From positions 1 to 7,441 of the forward strand of contig JAKZRT010000133.1 of NCBI GenBank assembly GCA_047518005.1: 7,441 bases of DNA, read 5' to 3'. Positions 5,411-7,441 of the stretch are shown piece by piece; within the stretch, counting starts at the first letter, position 1; each line of letters starts with the position of its first letter. The stretch is from JAKZRT01 sp047518005. GTDB lineage: Bacteria > Pseudomonadota > Alphaproteobacteria > Rhodobacterales > Rhodobacteraceae. Below the pieces are notes generated by a model. It saw nothing but the letters and a program-made list of their open reading frames with translations. It was not told the origin of the DNA and ran no database searches. The translations under genes and the position numbers were made by a program.

Positions 5411-6024
5411 TTCAGACGAGCCTCCAGAGCTTTTACGCCAGCCTTGGTCAGAACCAGGGTGTCGCGGCGCAGGATGTCATAAACGTTGGCCCCGATCGAT
5501 GGCAGTATATCCAGACCCTCGATGTTGGCGGCGGCGCGGGCGAAACCCTGGTCCACCGTTGCCCCGTCGATGACCAGCGCCCGCTTCCAGCCTAGGCTTT
5601 TCACCTGCCTGGCCAGGGTCGCGGTCTTGCCTTCGCTCTCGGCGGTGTCCAGAACCACCAGTTCGCCCGCCTTGGCCTTGGCGCTTAGCGCGTGGCGCAG
5701 GCCCAGTTTGCGGAACTTTTTGGTCAGGTCGTGGCCATGGCTGCGCGGGGTCGGCCCCTTGTAAATACCGCCACCGCGAAAGATCGGCGCATTGCGCGAC
5801 CCATGGCGCGCGCCACCGGTGCCCTTCTGGCGATAGATCTTCTTGGTCGAATAGCTGGTCTCGGACCGCGTTTTCACCTTGTGCGTACCGGCCTGAGCGT
5901 TGTTGCGCTGCCAGCGCACCACGCGGTGCAGGATGTCGGCGCGCGGCTCGAGCCCAAAGATGGCATCGTCGAGCTCGACCGATCCGGCTTTCTTGCCGTC
6001 AAGTTTGATCGCATCAGCTTTCAT
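5407..6024 (-). CDS. rplD: 50S ribosomal protein L4
   Basis: L4 binds 23S rRNA early in assembly, and its extended loop reaches the exit-tunnel constriction. In E. coli it also represses the S10 operon. The start is placed at 6024, giving MKADAIKLDGKKAG and 205 residues, because AAAGGAGG stands 8 nt upstream. An in-frame ATG at 6051 would add nine residues but lies deeper in rplC without that site. The loop KKIYRQKGTGGARHGSRNAPIFRGGG (61-86) and HDLTKKFRKLGLRHALSAK (98-116) identify it. It overlaps rplC by 11 nt and rplW by 4 nt. No E. coli-type S10 leader structure was recognised, so autoregulation by L4 is not shown. Confidence 0.97.
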   Translation of the reverse strand: MKADAIKLDGKKAGSVELDDAIFGLEPRADILHRVVRWQRNNAQAGTHKVKTRSETSYSTKKIYRQKGTGGARHGSRNAPIFRGGGIYKGPTPRSHGHDLTKKFRKLGLRHALSAKAKAGELVVLDTAESEGKTATLARQVKSLGWKRALVIDGATVDQGFARAAANIEGLDILPSIGANVYDILRRDTLVLTKAGVKALEARLK

Positions 6025-6886
6025 TGTCGTCGCCTCCTTTGGGCGCGGCACTATCCGCGGCCTTGGCTTCGGCTTCTGCTGCGGCGGATTTGGCTTCGGC
6101 GGCTTTCAGCGCCGCCTCTTCGGCTTCAACCGCGGCCTTTGCGGCGGCTTCTTCCTCGGCGGCTGCCTGGGCCGCGGCCTCTGCGGCCATACGCTTGGCC
6201 TCGGCGCCAGCCGAACGCAGCGCGGCAGGGTAAATCACATTCTCGGGCGTCGCTTTCTTCACGGCGTCCTTAATCGTGACCCAACCGCCCTTGGACCCCG
6301 GAACCGCACCTTTGACCATGATCAGACCACGGTCGGCATCGGTGCGCACCACTTGCAGGTTCTGCGTGGTCACCCGTGCGGCGCCCATGTGTCCGGCCAT
6401 CTTCTTGCCTTTGAACACCTTGCCCGGGTCCTGACACTGACCCGTTGAACCGTGCGAACGGTGGCTGATCGACACGCCGTGGCTGGCGCGCAGACCCTTG
6501 AAGTTCCAGCGCTTCATCGCGCCCTGAAAACCCTTGCCGATCGAGGTGCCCGAGACATCGACGAACTGACCTTCAAAATAATGGTCAGCGGTGATTTCCT
6601 CGCCCACGCCTATCAGGTTTTCCGGGGCCACCCGAAATTCCGCAATCTTGCGTTTGGGTTCAACCTTGGCCAGCGCGAAATGCCCGCGCATTGCCTTCGA
6701 GGTCCGCTTGGCCTTGGCCGAACCGGCCCCCAGCTGGACCGCGGAATAGCCGTCTTTTTCGGCGGTGCGCTGTGCGACCACCTGCAAATTTTCCAATTGC
6801 AGGACGGTGACCGGTATCTGGCGGCCGTCCTCAACGAAAAGCCGGGTCATCCCGACCTTTTTCGCGATCACTCCAGAGCGCAACAT
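6014..6886 (-). CDS. rplC: 50S ribosomal protein L3 with Ala/Glu-rich C-terminal extension
   Basis: L3 is an early assembly protein whose central extension reaches the peptidyl-transferase centre. The globular part (1-212) is canonical: MLRSGVIAKKVGMTRLF, VSGTSIGKGFQGAMKRWNF (111-129), SHRSHGSTGQCQDPGKVFKGKKMAGHMG (141-168) and VKGAVPGSKGG (191-201). Gln152 corresponds to E. coli Gln150, the residue methylated by PrmB. After residue 212 follows a roughly 78-residue tail (213-290). From about 225 to 280 it consists mostly of Ala, Glu and Lys, and it ends acidic in GGDDNES. E. coli L3 is 209 residues, so the tail is an addition. It probably forms a long charged helix on the ribosome surface. 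The ribosome binding site is AGGGGGG, and rpsJ ends 15 nt upstream. Confidence 0.96.
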   Translation of the reverse strand: MLRSGVIAKKVGMTRLFVEDGRQIPVTVLQLENLQVVAQRTAEKDGYSAVQLGAGSAKAKRTSKAMRGHFALAKVEPKRKIAEFRVAPENLIGVGEEITADHYFEGQFVDVSGTSIGKGFQGAMKRWNFKGLRASHGVSISHRSHGSTGQCQDPGKVFKGKKMAGHMGAARVTTQNLQVVRTDADRGLIMVKGAVPGSKGGWVTIKDAVKKATPENVIYPAALRSAGAEAKRMAAEAAAQAAAEEEAAAKAAVEAEEAALKAAEAKSAAAEAEAKAADSAAPKGGDDNES

Positions 6887-6901
6887 GTCCCGTGCCCCCC
6901 T

Positions 6902-7222
6902 TTACGACTGCAGTTTGATCTCGACATCAACGCCTGCGGCGAGGTCGAGTTTCATCAGAGCATCAACCGTCTGCGGGGTCGGGTCGACGATGTCCAAAAG
7001 ACGCTTGTGGGTGCGGATCTCGAACTGCTCACGCGACTTTTTGTCAACGTGCGGACCACGCAGAACCGTGAACTTTTCAATTTTGTTCGGCAGCGGGATC
7101 GGGCCACGAACCGTAGCACCGGTGCGCTTGGCGGTCGATACGATCTCGGCTGTGGAAACATCCAGAACCCGATAGTCGAACGCCTTCAGGCGGATGCGAA
7201 TGTTTTGGCTTTTGATTGCCAT
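6902..7222 (-). CDS. rpsJ: 30S ribosomal protein S10
   Basis: S10 is a 30S head protein that in E. coli also partners NusB in transcription antitermination. The 106-residue product shows NIRIRLKAFDYRVLD (7-21), TGATVRGPIPLPNKIEKFTVL (34-54), GPHVDKKSREQFEIRTHKRL (56-75) and VDALMKLDLAAGVDVEI (86-102). Length and ends are normal. ATG at 7222 has a moderate GAAAGG site upstream. It follows tuf after a 94-nt gap holding two hairpins, and a promoter there is not evident, so co-transcription from tuf is likely. Confidence 0.98.
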   Translation of the reverse strand: MAIKSQNIRIRLKAFDYRVLDVSTAEIVSTAKRTGATVRGPIPLPNKIEKFTVLRGPHVDKKSREQFEIRTHKRLLDIVDPTPQTVDALMKLDLAAGVDVEIKLQS

Positions 7223-7244
7223 CTACTTTGCCTTTCGTTGAGAG

Positions 7245-7260
7245 GTGGGGATTGCCCCAC
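7245..7260 (-). promoter_or_regulatory. Hairpin in the rpsJ 5' leader
   Basis: GTGGGG-CAAT-CCCCAC on the minus strand is a perfect 6-bp stem with a 4-nt loop, ending 22 nt before the rpsJ start. It is close enough to affect ribosome loading on rpsJ. No U-tract follows (CTCTCAACG), so it is not a terminator. A regulatory role is inferred only from position. Confidence 0.4.
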
Positions 7261-7276
7261 TTCGAACATTGTCAGC

Positions 7277-7303
7277 GAGGCCCCGGATCAGGCTCGGGGC
7301 CTC
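7277..7303. repeat. GC-rich palindrome between tuf and rpsJ
   Basis: GAGGCCCCG and CGGGGCCTC form a perfect 9-bp stem around a 9-nt loop, beginning 13 nt after the tuf stop on the minus strand. Its core CCCCGGATCAGGCTCGGGG matches 16 of 19 bases of the minus-strand reading of the palindrome at 5007-5025, so the two look like members of one repeat family. No U-tract follows (GCTGACAATG), so read-through into rpsJ is expected, perhaps with partial attenuation or transcript processing. Confidence 0.6.
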
Positions 7304-7316
7304 TGGGTGGCTCGGG

Positions 7317-7441
7317 TTACTCGACGATTTTGCTGACCACGCCGGATCCGACGGTGCGCCCGCCTTCGCGGATGGCAAAGCGCAGGCCGTCTTCCATGGC
7401 GATCGGGGCGATCAGTTCGACCACGAAGCTCAGGTTGTCGC
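7317..7441 (-). CDS. tuf: Elongation factor Tu, C-terminal end (cut by window edge)
   Basis: The last 40 complete codons and a TAA stop (7317-7319) are present. The translated end contains ELIAPIAMEDGLRFAIREGG followed by RTVGSGVVSKIVE, the very conserved end of EF-Tu domain 3. EF-Tu is a cytoplasmic GTPase that delivers aminoacyl-tRNA to the ribosome. The GTPase domain is outside the window. Its place directly upstream of rpsJ is the usual bacterial arrangement (str to S10 junction). Alphaproteobacteria often carry a second tuf copy, which cannot be judged here. Confidence 0.96.
   Translation of the reverse strand, partial: DNLSFVVELIAPIAMEDGLRFAIREGGRTVGSGVVSKIVE

Noticed and set aside
6025..6051. 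Upstream in-frame ATG giving L4 nine extra residues
   Set aside because: The start at 6024 has AAAGGAGG at good spacing and gives an L4 N-terminus of normal form. The upstream ATG would extend the overlap with rplC to 38 nt without a comparable site.
7277..7303. The tuf-rpsJ palindrome as an intrinsic terminator of tuf
   Set aside because: The stem is strong, but the following minus-strand bases GCTGACAATG are not a U-tract. Partial attenuation remains possible but is not shown.
6452..7336. 294-codon plus-strand open frame opposite rpsJ and rplC
   Set aside because: It crosses two certain genes and their spacers in antisense and shows no domain features.

Overview
The window looks like chromosome from a Rhodobacterales (Roseobacter-type) alphaproteobacterium. 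The evidence is the GC-rich coding sequence, ribosomal proteins of alphaproteobacterial type, an L3 with an Ala/Glu-rich tail, and GC-rich intergenic palindromes of a kind common in this class. The genus assignment is inference. Every gene I accept lies on the minus strand, so transcription runs from high to low coordinates.

From the right edge to about 2160 is the first part of the S10 ribosomal protein operon: the 3' end of tuf (EF-Tu), then rpsJ, rplC, rplD, rplW, rplB, rpsS, rplV, rpsC and rplP, in canonical order. Most junctions are very tight: rplC/rplD overlap by 11 nt, rplD/rplW by 4 nt (ATGA), rplV/rpsC by 1 nt (TGATG), and there are 3-nt gaps at rplB/rpsS and rpsS/rplV. Two junctions are loose, tuf/rpsJ (94 nt) and rplW/rplB (142 nt), and both carry related GC-rich palindromes. 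The products build the 50S tunnel, peptidyl-transferase and tRNA-facing regions (L3, L4, L23, L2, L22, L16) and the 30S head (S10, S19, S3).

In the textbook order rpmC (L29) and rpsQ (S17) follow rplP. Here rplP is instead followed by two hairpins and a clear rho-independent terminator (2162-2193), so the operon stops there. After a 485-nt lower-GC gap come two predicted non-heme Fe(II)/2-oxoglutarate oxygenases of different families: a phytanoyl-CoA dioxygenase-like (PhyH) protein and a TIGR02466-type protein. The second lacks a visible Shine-Dalgarno sequence but is preceded by a 22-codon leader ORF whose stop overlaps its start.

The left edge cuts into the first 18 codons of an IS630-family-like transposase. 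The probable IS end lies within about 20 nt of the second oxygenase's stop codon. No tRNA, rRNA or CRISPR array was seen. The main points of interest are the interrupted S10 operon with its oxygenase pair, the tailed L3, and the palindromes embedded in a highly expressed operon.
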